Shown here: piece after piece, positions 1 through 7,842 of the stretch
Numbering within the stretch: the stretch's first letter is position 1
How the letters are laid out: each line of letters opens with the position of its first letter
DNA from: Acidobacteriota bacterium
GTDB taxonomy: Bacteria > Acidobacteriota > Vicinamibacteria > Vicinamibacterales > JAFNAJ01
Reading direction: 5' to 3'
Assembly: GCA_023384575.1 (NCBI GenBank)
Contig: JAHDVP010000012.1
Span: forward strand, 62,001-126,000
Length of the DNA stretch: 64,000 bases
Translations under genes and position numbers: made by a program
The notes under the pieces: model-generated
The model's database searches: none
What the model saw: the letters and a program-made list of their open reading frames with translations, nothing else
Told to the model about the DNA's origin: nothing

Positions 1-1228
1 GCGTCAGTCCCGTGCCGACGCGGTGCGACGTGTAGGTGTAGAACGCGTCGTTCGACCTGCTGTTGGTCAAGCGGTACCCCGTCCACCAGTTGAGGGATAC
101 CGGTCCCAGTCGTTGGCTCGCGATCGGCAGCGACAGGTCGATCGACCCCCTCCAGGCGCGGTCGCTGCGCAGCGCGAGGTCGGCTCCCGGGAGCCCGTCG
201 GCATCGAGCGCGAGAGCGGCCGTGTAGTCCTTGGCGACGCGCCACACGCCGCCCTCGACCGTCGCGCCGCTGGCGAACACGCGCTTCAAGCCGGCGCGCA
301 GGCTCCAGCCGTCGCTGGCGTACGGATCGTCGTACACCGGGTCGTCGAACAGAACCTCGGGAGTCGAGACGAGCGTGGGCGGGGCGCCGTCGAACGCCCA
401 TCGCACCGTGGCCTCGCCCGAGAGGGAGAGCCGGTCGGCCAGCGACTGCGCGACACGTCCGAAGACCTGCACGAGCTTCGCCTGATCGCCGCGCACCGAC
501 GTCAGCACGTGCGTCGGCGCCGGGCTGAACCGGGCGGTGCCGGTGTTCTGTCCGACCCCTGGTCCCCGTCCGACCTGCGTGCCCGTCATGGTCTGCGTGG
601 GGCTGCCGCCTACGACAACGGTCTCGTCAACGCTGTCGTACGACTTCACGCCCGTCGTGACCTCGCCGATGAGCGTCGTCCGGCTCTGCAGGTTCACGAG
701 GGCGCTGCCGAAGATGGCGTGCTCCTGCTGGTCGAGCGTGCCGAGGTCGGGAAAGGTGCGTCCGGTGAAACGGTAGCCAGCACGCAGCGCCGACGTCGGC
801 GCCGGTCGGATCTCGAGGTTCGCAAACGCCGAAATCCCACGGTAGTTGGCGTCGGTCCAGGCGTCACCGTTCACGCGGAAGTCTGCCTGACCCCCGATGA
901 AGAGGCGGCGGTGGCTGGCACCCAGATCGAAACGCTGGCTGCCGCCGGCCGCGAACGCGAAGTACCGCCAGTCCCCCTCGGTGACGTAGGTACCAACGTC
1001 GACGTCGGAGAACACCCGGAGGCGCTGGTCGAACGCGAGGTGTTCGATGGTCGCCGTGACGGCGGGCGCGTGCTTCGGGTCCGGGGTTGGACCGTCGTGG
1101 TCGACGCGTTCGAGTGACTCCGTGACGGTGAGCCTGAGGCTGGTCTGTGCACGGGTCGCGTCGGGCCACAGCCACGTCGCGCCCAGCAGCGCCAGCCACC
1201 ACACGAGGCGACATGATGTCGGGTGCAT
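1..1228 (-). CDS. Outer-membrane beta-barrel-like protein, truncated at the window edge
   Basis: Reading the minus strand from an ATG at 1228 gives an uninterrupted frame of about 409 codons that runs off the left edge, so the C-terminus is missing. The N-terminus is a clear signal peptide: a short basic start, a Trp/Leu/Ala core (VWWLALLGATWLW) and an Ala-x-Ala-type cleavage area ending RAQT. The mature part alternates polar and aromatic residues, with many Tyr/Trp/Phe and Gly/Asn/Asp turns, as expected of an outer-membrane barrel; an example is the stretch around WRYFAFAAGGSQRFDLGASH. I recognise no named family. It lies 62 bp downstream of the small Gly-rich secreted protein gene on the same strand and probably shares its sigma-54-like promoter. 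A strong hairpin separates the two genes. Confidence 0.75.
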   Translation of the reverse strand, partial: MHPTSCRLVWWLALLGATWLWPDATRAQTSLRLTVTESLERVDHDGPTPDPKHAPAVTATIEHLAFDQRLRVFSDVDVGTYVTEGDWRYFAFAAGGSQRFDLGASHRRLFIGGQADFRVNGDAWTDANYRGISAFANLEIRPAPTSALRAGYRFTGRTFPDLGTLDQQEHAIFGSALVNLQSRTTLIGEVTTGVKSYDSVDETVVVGGSPTQTMTGTQVGRGPGVGQNTGTARFSPAPTHVLTSVRGDQAKLVQVFGRVAQSLADRLSLSGEATVRWAFDGAPPTLVSTPEVLFDDPVYDDPYASDGWSLRAGLKRVFASGATVEGGVWRVAKDYTAALALDADGLPGADLALRSDRAWRGSIDLSLPIASQRLGPVSLNWWTGYRLTNSRSNDAFYTYTSHRVGTGLT

Positions 1229-1252
1229 CGGGGTGTCCTTTGGTGCCGAGGA

Positions 1253-1278
1253 AGGGGACCGCCCGGTGGCGGTCCCCT
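1253..1278 (-). terminator. Intercistronic 11-bp perfect hairpin
   Basis: Arms AGGGGACCGCC (1253-1263) and GGCGGTCCCCT (1268-1278) pair perfectly around a CGGT tetraloop. The hairpin lies between the stop of the Gly-rich protein gene (1291) and the ATG of the barrel gene (1228). No U-tract follows, so a partial terminator/attenuator or an mRNA-stability element is more likely than full termination. Confidence 0.6.
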
Positions 1279-1290
1279 CGCCGAGCGATG

Positions 1291-1647
1291 CTATCGACGC
1301 GGCCCACCGCGCTTGGCGGCCTGCCCCTTGGGACCCGTGCCGTCGCAGGTGCCGTTGCCCGCGCCGCTGCCAGGGCCGAAGCCCGTGCCGTCTCTCGGCC
1401 CGACGCCCTGGTGACCCGTGCCGTCACCCGGGCCGTAGCCGCCGCGCTTGCCGCGGCCCTGCCCCTGACCCTGGCCAGCACGCGACTGGAACAGGTCGCA
1501 GATCCCGTCACCGTCGGCGTCGACGAAGTTCGGGCTCGAGACGTTCTTGCCGGGTCCGGGCCCCGCGGCCGGTCCGGCTTGCTGGGCCGAGGCCGTGAGC
1601 ACGCTCACGAACAGCAACCCGACGGCGAGAACCAGAATGCGCTGCAT
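1291..1647 (-). CDS. Small secreted Gly-rich protein with a DxDxDG calcium-type loop
   Basis: A 118-residue protein. Residues 1-21 form a signal peptide (basic MQR start, hydrophobic core, cleavage near ASAQQ). The mature part opens with FVDADGDGICD, an EF-hand/dockerin-like DxDxDG loop followed by Cys, and continues as a Gly/Arg/Pro-rich low-complexity tail with repeats such as GQGQGRG and GPRDGTGFGP. Two cysteines could form one disulfide. A near-perfect ribosome binding site (AAGGAGG) precedes the ATG, so the start is firm. Upstream lie a -24/-12-like promoter and two inverted repeats, and the next gene upstream encodes a sigma-54 activator. It is plausibly a stress-induced envelope or metal-binding protein analogous in context to ZraP, but there is no sequence homology to claim. 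Confidence 0.75.
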   Translation of the reverse strand: MQRILVLAVGLLFVSVLTASAQQAGPAAGPGPGKNVSSPNFVDADGDGICDLFQSRAGQGQGQGRGKRGGYGPGDGTGHQGVGPRDGTGFGPGSGAGNGTCDGTGPKGQAAKRGGPRR

Positions 1648-1720
1648 GACGAACCTCCTTTTTGGCTTCCCGGAACCCCTCCGGTGAGGGGAGGCGCTGT
1701 CTGCGTCTCACCCAGAGCCA

Positions 1721-1738
1721 ACGCAAGGGCGATGCCGA
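1721..1738 (-). promoter_or_regulatory. Candidate sigma-54 (-24/-12) promoter
   Basis: The minus strand reads CGGCATCGCCCTTGCG. The invariant GG and GC are separated by exactly 10 nt, and the -12 element TTGC is intact; the consensus is TGGCAC-N5-TTGC. The predicted start is about 64 nt upstream of the Gly-rich protein ATG. The adjacent upstream gene encodes a sigma-54 activator, which supports the assignment. Confidence 0.5.
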
Positions 1739-1833
1739 CACGGCCTGCATCGGGACGAGGTCCGTAAGTGATTGAACACTCGCCGCTTGGTTGCCTTGGG
1801 TTGAGCGCACGGCCACCAGCGGCCGACTGACAA

Positions 1834-1870
1834 TCGACCACTTGGTCGAAGCGTCACGACCGGATGGTCG
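1834..1870. promoter_or_regulatory. Tandem inverted repeats, candidate enhancer (UAS) for the adjacent NtrC-type regulator
   Basis: TCGACCA-CT-TGGTCGA (1834-1849) is a perfect dyad with 7-bp arms. CGACC-GGAT-GGTCG (1857-1870) is a second dyad with the same core. Their centres are 22 bp apart, two helical turns, so they face the same side of the DNA. They lie about 110-145 bp upstream of the -12 element, the usual distance for a bacterial enhancer-binding protein. Confidence 0.55.
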
Positions 1871-1900
1871 AGCACGCCGGCTCTCCCCGTCCCGCGCCGA

Positions 1901-3274
1901 TCAGTGGCTGGAACCGGGGCCGGATCCGAGGTCGTACTTCTTCAGCTTGTAGCGCAGGTGCCGCTCGCTCATCCCCAACAGGCGCGCGGCCTGAGTCTGG
2001 ACACCGCCCGCCCCCGACAAGGCCTCCGCGATCAACCGGCGCTCGAACCTGGCCACGCGGTCGACGAAGCTGCCGGCGTCGTGGTCCATCTCGGTGGGCA
2101 GGTCGACGAGTTGGAGGGGCAAGTCGCTCGTCGTGATGAGACGCCCTCTCGCCAGCACGGCGGCGCGGTGGACGATGTTCTCGAGCTCACGGACGTTACC
2201 CGGGAAGGCGTACTTCACGAGCCGGTCGAGCGCCTCGTGCGAGATACCGGTGACCCGCCCCTGGCTCTCTGCGGCGAAGCGCTTGACGAACGTCTCGACG
2301 AGCAACGGGATGTCCTCGCGGCGTTCTCGCAGCGGCGGCAGGTCGATGGCCACCACGTTGAGGCGGTAGTAGAGGTCCTCGCGGAAGTCGCCGCTCTGCA
2401 CGAGGTTCTCGAGGTTGCGATTCGTGGCGGCGATGACCCGCACGTCGACGTGCAGCGTGCGCGTGCCGCCGAGCCGCTCGAACGCCTGCTCCTGCAGCAC
2501 GCGCAGAAGCTTCACTTGAGGTCCCCTCGGCAGATCGCCGACCTCGTCGAGCATCAGGCTGCCACCGTCGGCGAGCTCGAAGCGGCCACGGCGCTCGCGG
2601 TCGGCGCCGGTGAAGGCTCCGCGTTCGTGGCCGAACAGCTCCGATTCGAGCAGCGTCTCCGGCAGGGCGGCGATGTTCACACTGATGAACGGGGCCTTGG
2701 CCCGAGGGCTGGCCAGGTGAATGGCGCGAGCGAGCAGTTCTTTGCCCGTGCCGCTCTCGCCCCGGACCAGGATGGTGGCCCGGCTCGCGGCGGCCCGGGC
2801 GGCAGTGTTGATCGCCTCGGCCATCCGCGCGTTCGCGGTCTCCAGCCCCTGGAGGCGGTACCGCGTTTCGAGCTGGTGTCGCAGTTCCCGGTTCTCGGAT
2901 TCGAGCGCCCGACGCTCGAGCGAGCGCGCCACGAGGACGTCGAGTTCATCGAGGTCGATGGGCTTGGTCAGGTAGTCGGCCGCGCCCTGCTTCATCGCCT
3001 GGACGGCCGTCTCGACGGTCCCGAAGGCCGTCATGACGACGACCGGCACGTCCGGGTTCAGGCGTCGCAGCTGGCCGAGCAGGTCGAGGCCGCTCTGGTC
3101 GGGCATGCGGAGGTCGGTCAGGACCAGGTCGATCGCGTGGGCCGCCGCCTGCCGCATGGCTTCGGCCGCAGACGCGGCGGCGATGACGTCGTAGCCGCGC
3201 TTCACCAGGAAGCCGGCGAGCACGCCGCGCTGCGCCGCTTCGTCGTCGACCACCAGAATCCGCCGATCACGCAT
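1901..3274 (-). CDS. Sigma-54-dependent response regulator (NtrC/ZraR type)
   Basis: A 457-residue transcription activator of the AAA+ enhancer-binding class. The receiver domain (about 1-120) starts MRDRRILVVDDE and carries the phospho-acceptor Asp in LVLTDLRMPDQSG. The central AAA+ domain (about 145-380) shows Walker A GESGTGKE and the sigma-54-contacting GAFTGA loop. The C-terminal Fis-type helix-turn-helix includes TQAARLLGMSERHLRYKLKKY. The ATG at 3274 overlaps the end of the kinase gene by 8 bp, so the pair is co-transcribed and translationally coupled. The longer in-frame extension upstream reads through the kinase in another frame and was rejected. Downstream targets are probably the Gly-rich protein and barrel genes. 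Confidence 0.95.
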   Translation of the reverse strand: MRDRRILVVDDEAAQRGVLAGFLVKRGYDVIAAASAAEAMRQAAAHAIDLVLTDLRMPDQSGLDLLGQLRRLNPDVPVVVMTAFGTVETAVQAMKQGAADYLTKPIDLDELDVLVARSLERRALESENRELRHQLETRYRLQGLETANARMAEAINTAARAAASRATILVRGESGTGKELLARAIHLASPRAKAPFISVNIAALPETLLESELFGHERGAFTGADRERRGRFELADGGSLMLDEVGDLPRGPQVKLLRVLQEQAFERLGGTRTLHVDVRVIAATNRNLENLVQSGDFREDLYYRLNVVAIDLPPLRERREDIPLLVETFVKRFAAESQGRVTGISHEALDRLVKYAFPGNVRELENIVHRAAVLARGRLITTSDLPLQLVDLPTEMDHDAGSFVDRVARFERRLIAEALSGAGGVQTQAARLLGMSERHLRYKLKKYDLGSGPGSSH

Positions 3275-5099
3275 CGTCCTCTCCCTGGCGCGCGGGCACC
3301 ACGATCCGCATGCTGGTCCCGGTGCCCGGTTCACTGTCGACTTCGATCGTTCCGCCGTGCGCACCGACGATCTGCTGGCTGATGGCGAGGCCGACGCCGG
3401 TGCCATCTGTCTTCGTGGTGAAGTACAGGTCGAAGATCCTGGGCAGGTCCGCGGGCGGAATGCCCGATCCCGTGTCCGACACGACGATCTCGTGGCGATC
3501 GGCGGATGACTGCGCCCGGACGTCGATGCGCCCACCGGACGGCGTGGCGTCGAGCGCGTTGCGCAGCAGGTTGTCGACGACCTGCGCGAGTTGTGCCGCA
3601 TCGACGTCGGCCGTGGCGGCTTCGCGGGTGTCGACATCGAACGTGACGCCGCGCGTCAGCGCGGCGGCCCGCAGCGCGTCGGTCGCGCGTGCCACGAGAT
3701 CACCGAGGGACGTCGGCGAGCGTGCGAGCCTGGGCGGGCGGGCGTAGGTCAGGAACTGTTCGATGGTGCCGTTGAGTCGCCGACTCTCGTGATGGATGAC
3801 GCCGAGCAGTTCCCGGGCCTCCGCGTCTTCGGACCCCGCGTCGTCCGGGGGCGACCGAAAATGCTCGCGCTGCAGGCGCTGGGCGCTCATGGCGATGGCG
3901 TTGAGGGGGTTACGAACCTCGTGCGCAACCGTCGATGCCAGCTCGCCCATCGCAGCCAGCCGATCGCGCCGGCGCAGCGCCTGCTCGGCGAGTGCGTGGC
4001 GCCGGCTCAGCACGCCGTAGGCCCGTCGCATCCACACCAAGCCGAGCGCGAGGCCGCCGAGCACCAGCGCACCCGTCAGCGAGATCGCCAGCCGCGACCA
4101 CGTGCGCCGCTCGGCGCTGGCGAGCCCGTCGAGCCACATGCCCACGTGGAGCACCGCGTCGGCGCCGGCATCGAGGGCGACAGGGGTGGCGACGTCGAGC
4201 ACTGGGCGGCCGCCGGCCGTCGTGCGCATCCTGCCGTCCTCCGATCCGTCGGCGGCGGCAAGCGGTTTGTCTGGAGGCGTCCCCTGGACCAGGACGTCTC
4301 CTGACCGCTGGAGCGCCACGTACGCGATCTCCGCCGCGCTTGCGGCGATGCCGCCGAGCAGCGCGTCGATGGAGGTGGCCGTCTGAAGCGTCGCGACCTC
4401 GGCGGCGTCGACGTTGACCAGGATCGCACCGCCGTTGGTGCGGCGCACGCCGGCAATGAGACGCGACTGGCCGGGCCACCGGCCAGCGTGCAGGTCGGAC
4501 ACCGCCTCGTCGACTTCTCCTGTCAGCAGCCGTTCGGTCAACGCGGCGAACCCGCCACCTTGGCCCCCCCCTTCCGAACCGCCCGCCCATGGCGGCCGAC
4601 GGGGCGCGCCTCCCGGCTCGCGGCTCTGATCGCCACCAGCCCAGGGGGGGCGGCCGGCGCCTCGCCCGCGTCCCGCGCCCGCCCAGGGGGCGCCGCCGCC
4701 GGCGCCGGGGCCCGGGGCGCCCGTGGAGAGCACCCGCGCTCCCTCTGGCGAGAAGACCGTGACGCGGAACACATCGTTCTGTTCGAAGAACCGCGCGAGC
4801 GAGTCGGCGGTCAGCGCCTCTCGACGATCGATCTCGCGAAGCAGCCGGGCGTTACCGAGGAGCCGCAGCGCGAGTTCGCGTTCGGCCTCGAGCCCCGCGG
4901 CGTGGCTCGTGCGCGCCGCGGCCGCCACCGATTGGCTCAGAGCGGTCGCCTGGGCGCCGAGCAGCCCCAGCAACTCCCGCTGCGTCGCCCGGTAGTCGAA
5001 CCAGGCCACGGCCACCAGGCCACCGCCAACGAGGACGCTCCCGGCGACGAGACCGGGCAGGCCGACCACGAAGCGACGGAATCCCTGCGCGTCGAGCAC
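3267..5099 (-). CDS. Membrane sensor histidine kinase (NtrB/ZraS-like) with a Gly/Pro/Trp-rich insert
   Basis: A 610-residue kinase partner of the downstream activator. The GTG start at 5099 is preceded by GGGAGGGTGGT; upstream frames carry no protein features. Transmembrane segment 1 lies at about residues 10-33, then an extracytoplasmic region, segment 2 at about 335-356, a HisKA domain (HEVRNPLNAIAMS, phospho-His) and HATPase_c with N, G1 and G2 boxes (NLLRNALDATPSG, DTGSGIP, GTGVGLAI). The sensor region contains an insert of about 50 residues (about 130-182) made of Gly, Pro, Arg and three PPWAGG/APWAG-type motifs. The ligand is unknown; the architecture matches envelope-stress or metal sensors. 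Confidence 0.92.
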   Translation of the reverse strand: MLDAQGFRRFVVGLPGLVAGSVLVGGGLVAVAWFDYRATQRELLGLLGAQATALSQSVAAAARTSHAAGLEAERELALRLLGNARLLREIDRREALTADSLARFFEQNDVFRVTVFSPEGARVLSTGAPGPGAGGGAPWAGAGRGRGAGRPPWAGGDQSREPGGAPRRPPWAGGSEGGGQGGGFAALTERLLTGEVDEAVSDLHAGRWPGQSRLIAGVRRTNGGAILVNVDAAEVATLQTATSIDALLGGIAASAAEIAYVALQRSGDVLVQGTPPDKPLAAADGSEDGRMRTTAGGRPVLDVATPVALDAGADAVLHVGMWLDGLASAERRTWSRLAISLTGALVLGGLALGLVWMRRAYGVLSRRHALAEQALRRRDRLAAMGELASTVAHEVRNPLNAIAMSAQRLQREHFRSPPDDAGSEDAEARELLGVIHHESRRLNGTIEQFLTYARPPRLARSPTSLGDLVARATDALRAAALTRGVTFDVDTREAATADVDAAQLAQVVDNLLRNALDATPSGGRIDVRAQSSADRHEIVVSDTGSGIPPADLPRIFDLYFTTKTDGTGVGLAISQQIVGAHGGTIEVDSEPGTGTSMRIVVPARQGEDDA

Positions 5100-5141
5100 A
5101 CCACCCTCCCATGTCGTCAAGATGCAGATTCCGCGCCGAGG

Positions 5142-5738
5142 TTGCAGGGGCCGATTCGGAGTAGGATCGAGTCTCTGACCGAATACGTCGCCGCCCTCTT
5201 CGGGATCGTCAGCGTCTATCTGGGCACCCGCCAGAGCGTGTGGGTCTGGCCGACGGGGCTCGTCAACGTCGGCCTCTACATTCTCGTCTTCTTCGAGGCG
5301 AAGCTCTACGCCGACATGGGCCTGCAGGCCGTCTACGTCGGCTTGTGCGTGTACGGCTGGTACCACTGGCTGCACGGAGGCGATCGGGGCACGGCGCTGC
5401 CCGTGACGCGCACGTCGGGCCGGACACTGGTCGTGCTGGCCGCCGTGGCCGTGGCCGCCAGCGCGGCGCTCGGCGCAACCCTCGCCTCGCAGACGGATGC
5501 GTCGCTTCCGTGGCTCGACTCGGCGACAACGGTGGTGAGCCTCGTCGCCCAGTGGATGATGACACGCAAGCTGCTCGAACACTGGCTCGTGTGGATTGGC
5601 GTCGACACGGCCTACGTCGGCATGTTCCTCTACAAGGCGCTCTACGTGACCGCCGGGCTGTACCTGGTGTTCCTCGGGCTCGCGGTGCTGGGGTATCGTC
5701 GCTGGCGCCGGGACTTCACCCGGGAGGTCGTCACGTGA
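5142..5738 (+). CDS. pnuC: Nicotinamide riboside transporter PnuC
   Basis: A polytopic inner-membrane protein of about 190 residues with the PnuC signature TRQSVWVWPTGLVNVGLY, the downstream GLCVYGWYHWLHG and the C-terminal WIGVDTAYVGMFLYKALY. It facilitates uptake of nicotinamide riboside for NAD synthesis. The start is uncertain. TTG at 5142 gives 198 aa but lacks a spaced ribosome site. The best Shine-Dalgarno (GGAGTAGGA, 5158-5166) stands 8 nt before a CTG at 5175, which would give 187 aa starting at the family-conserved region. The 3' end overlaps the next gene by 4 bp (GTGA), coupling it to the NadR-like kinase. The kinase gene is divergent, 40-75 bp away. Confidence 0.9.
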   Translation: MQGPIRSRIESLTEYVAALFGIVSVYLGTRQSVWVWPTGLVNVGLYILVFFEAKLYADMGLQAVYVGLCVYGWYHWLHGGDRGTALPVTRTSGRTLVVLAAVAVAASAALGATLASQTDASLPWLDSATTVVSLVAQWMMTRKLLEHWLVWIGVDTAYVGMFLYKALYVTAGLYLVFLGLAVLGYRRWRRDFTREVVT

Positions 5739-6265
5739 CCGTTGGCGCACGCCGGACGGCACGCATCGTGGTGACGGGTTCGGAGTGTACCGGCAAGACC
5801 ACCCTCGCCCTGGCGCTCGCGGGTACGCTCGGTGCACCCTGTGTGCCGGAATTCGCGCGGGCCTACGCCGAGGCGAAGGGCCGCGTGCTCGACGCCTCCG
5901 ACGTCGAGCCGATTGCGCGAGGGCAGATGACCGCCGAGGACCGCGTGGTCGAGACGGGCGTGCCGCTGGCCGTGCTCGATACCGACCTGGTGAGCACCGT
6001 CGTCTACGCGCGGCACTACTACGGCGCCTGCCCGGCGTGGATCGAGGCCGCGGCCCGCCAGCGTCTCGGGACGCTCTATCTGCTGTGCGACGTCGACCTG
6101 CCGTGGCAGGCGGACGACGTGCGCGATCGGCCGAGACACCGGGTCGAGCTCCACGCTGCGTTCGTCGCGACGCTGGAGGCCTGCGAGGCGCGGGTCGCGC
6201 TCGTGCGAGGCGTTGGCGACGAGCGCTTCGCGCTCGCCCGCCTCGCGGTCGAACGCCTTACTTGA
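5735..6265 (+). CDS. NadR-like nicotinamide riboside kinase (AAA_28 ATPase)
   Basis: A 176-residue P-loop protein starting with GTG at 5735 inside the pnuC stop codon. The P-loop GSECTGKTT is the form seen in the kinase domain of NadR. Further matches are the EFARAY and LDTDLVSTVVYARHYYG segments and the DLPWQADDVRDRP lid region. The protein corresponds to the C-terminal kinase domain of NadR alone, without the adenylyltransferase or repressor domains. With PnuC it makes a two-gene nicotinamide riboside uptake-and-trapping unit. Its last 8 bp overlap the end of the convergent cytochrome c gene. Confidence 0.88.
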   Translation: MTVGARRTARIVVTGSECTGKTTLALALAGTLGAPCVPEFARAYAEAKGRVLDASDVEPIARGQMTAEDRVVETGVPLAVLDTDLVSTVVYARHYYGACPAWIEAAARQRLGTLYLLCDVDLPWQADDVRDRPRHRVELHAAFVATLEACEARVALVRGVGDERFALARLAVERLT

Positions 6266-6626
6266 GGGCGGGATCGAAGGCGCGCACGAACTTCGCGAGC
6301 TCCTCGACCTCGGGATCCTTCAGCTTCGACTTGAAGGGCAGCATGGCCGTGCCCGGGATGCCGTCCTTGATGAGCGCCGACATCTCCTTCACGCTGGTGC
6401 CGTGCTTCCACTGGCCGTCGACGAAGCTCATGCCGGGCAGCTTCGAGTCGCCCTTGGCTCCGTGGCAGACCTGACAGTGCTTCTTGTACAGCGCGGCGGC
6501 GTCAACCTGTGCGGCTGGCGCCCCCGACGCCTGCGACGGGTTGGGGGAGTCGGCGCGGACGCCGATGACGACGACCGTCAGCGCCGTCAAGACGACGAGT
6601 AAACGACCAGCGACGTGTGCGGACAT
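6258..6626 (-). CDS. Secreted class I cytochrome c
   Basis: A 122-residue monohaem cytochrome. An N-terminal signal or anchor (RLLVVLTALTVVVIGV) is followed by a Ser/Pro/Ala linker, the haem motif CQVCH, and a distal Met in GTAMLPF, typical of cytochrome c6/c551-like single-domain proteins. The ATG at 6626 is preceded by GAGGT at good spacing; a longer start at 6647 or beyond would add a non-signal leader. It acts in the periplasm as an electron carrier. It is convergent with the NadR-like kinase gene and overlaps it by 8 bp. Confidence 0.88.
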   Translation of the reverse strand: MSAHVAGRLLVVLTALTVVVIGVRADSPNPSQASGAPAAQVDAAALYKKHCQVCHGAKGDSKLPGMSFVDGQWKHGTSVKEMSALIKDGIPGTAMLPFKSKLKDPEVEELAKFVRAFDPALK

Positions 6627-6766
6627 GAGTGCAGGACCTCGATCCATGGCGCCGACCCCAGTCGGTCGGAGCCTCTCCATTTCAGCAGCAACGGGGCCGC
6701 AGCGTCAAAGAGACCGGCCGCACCGGCCGGCAGCCGGCTGCCGCGAGCCGTGCGTCGGCTGTGAGA

Positions 6767-7789
6767 TCAGTAGCTCCGGTAGTTGAGGTCGATCTCGCGC
6801 CGCAGGTGGCGGGCGCGGGCGCTCGCCTGCGAGTGATTCCCGAAGAAGAAGTTCGCCACGGCGTTCGGCTGGCCGTACCTCTTCGCGAACTTCTCCCACA
6901 GGGCCGGTCCTTTCGACACGTCGAAGCCGCCTTCGTGCGCGTAGCGCATCCCGACGCGGTCGGCCTGGTCCTCGTGGTCGCGCCCGTAGCCGCTCTGCCA
7001 CGCGAGCAGCGAGAACGCCGACGCGAGGCCGACGATGGCCTTGGTGCGCTCGCTCTCGAGGGCGGCATCTGCGACGACCGCCACGCCGATGGCCAGCAAC
7101 TGGGTCCACATCGCCCGCCTGAAGCCGCGCCGTGAGTGCTCGTGGGTGTAGTGCGCGAGCTCATGACCCAAGACGATAGCCACCTCGTCGTCGTCCATGT
7201 CGTCGAGCAGGCCCGAGAACACCCAGAGCGCGCCGTTGCCCATCGCCATGGCGTTCCACTCCTTCGACTCGACGACACGCACTCTGACGCTCTCCGCGCC
7301 GAGATACGGCGGCGCCAGGCGCCTCAGGATGCGCTCGGCCCGATCGACCTGCGGGCCCGACTCGACGATGCGTCCGATGCGCTGCCCGCGGCCGCTTTCG
7401 TCTTCCTCGACGATCTCGCCCCGCTCGAGCCACATGGCCTCCATCTGATCGGTGGCCTGGCGGATGTCGCGCTCGAAGAGCGCGTCGCCGTTGGGTTTCA
7501 CGGCGATCGTGGAGACCACGAGCGCTCCGCTCGTGTCGCGCCGGCCGCGCGCCTCGACCTCGTGGCCGAGCGGCACCTCACGAAGCGACGTGAATGGGCC
7601 ACCCCTTGCGCGGATCGGGACGCTCGGCGGGAGCACGAGGCGCTGTCCGTCGACGACGAGCCACTCGCCGCGGTGGTACTCGGCGTATCCCTCGACCTTC
7701 TCGGTGCGCGACGAGGTCTGAGCGCCGCCGTGCACGGCCATCAGGAGGACGATCAGGATGGCCGTCGTCGCGATTCGAAGCAGCCGCAT
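6767..7789 (-). CDS. Exported M48-family zinc metalloprotease
   Basis: A 340-residue protein with a signal peptide (MRLLRIATTAILIVLLMAVHGGAQT), a region of about 100 residues resembling an OB/DUF5666-like barrel, and an M48 peptidase domain with the zinc motif HELAH (His209, His213) followed by the downstream glutamate in HEDQADRVG. The family degrades misfolded envelope proteins or assists outer-membrane assembly (compare BepA, LoiP). The start at 7789 is chosen because GGGAGA lies 6 nt upstream; a GTG at 7795 lies too close to that site. A structured repeat element lies in the upstream gap. Confidence 0.9.
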   Translation of the reverse strand: MRLLRIATTAILIVLLMAVHGGAQTSSRTEKVEGYAEYHRGEWLVVDGQRLVLPPSVPIRARGGPFTSLREVPLGHEVEARGRRDTSGALVVSTIAVKPNGDALFERDIRQATDQMEAMWLERGEIVEEDESGRGQRIGRIVESGPQVDRAERILRRLAPPYLGAESVRVRVVESKEWNAMAMGNGALWVFSGLLDDMDDDEVAIVLGHELAHYTHEHSRRGFRRAMWTQLLAIGVAVVADAALESERTKAIVGLASAFSLLAWQSGYGRDHEDQADRVGMRYAHEGGFDVSKGPALWEKFAKRYGQPNAVANFFFGNHSQASARARHLRREIDLNYRSY

Positions 7790-7842
7790 GCTCACTCTCC
7801 CAGAGCGGGTCTCACCGGTGCCGATGCTGCCAGTCCAGGGTC

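Noticed and set aside
864-1511. 215-codon minus-strand frame across the barrel and Gly-rich genes
   Set aside because: It is out of frame with both; the true barrel frame starts at 1228 with a signal peptide and runs off the window.
1904-3382. Long plus-strand open frame opposite the sigma-54 regulator
   Set aside because: It mirrors the codon pattern of the real minus-strand regulator (GC-rich third positions); it has no domain and no ribosome site.
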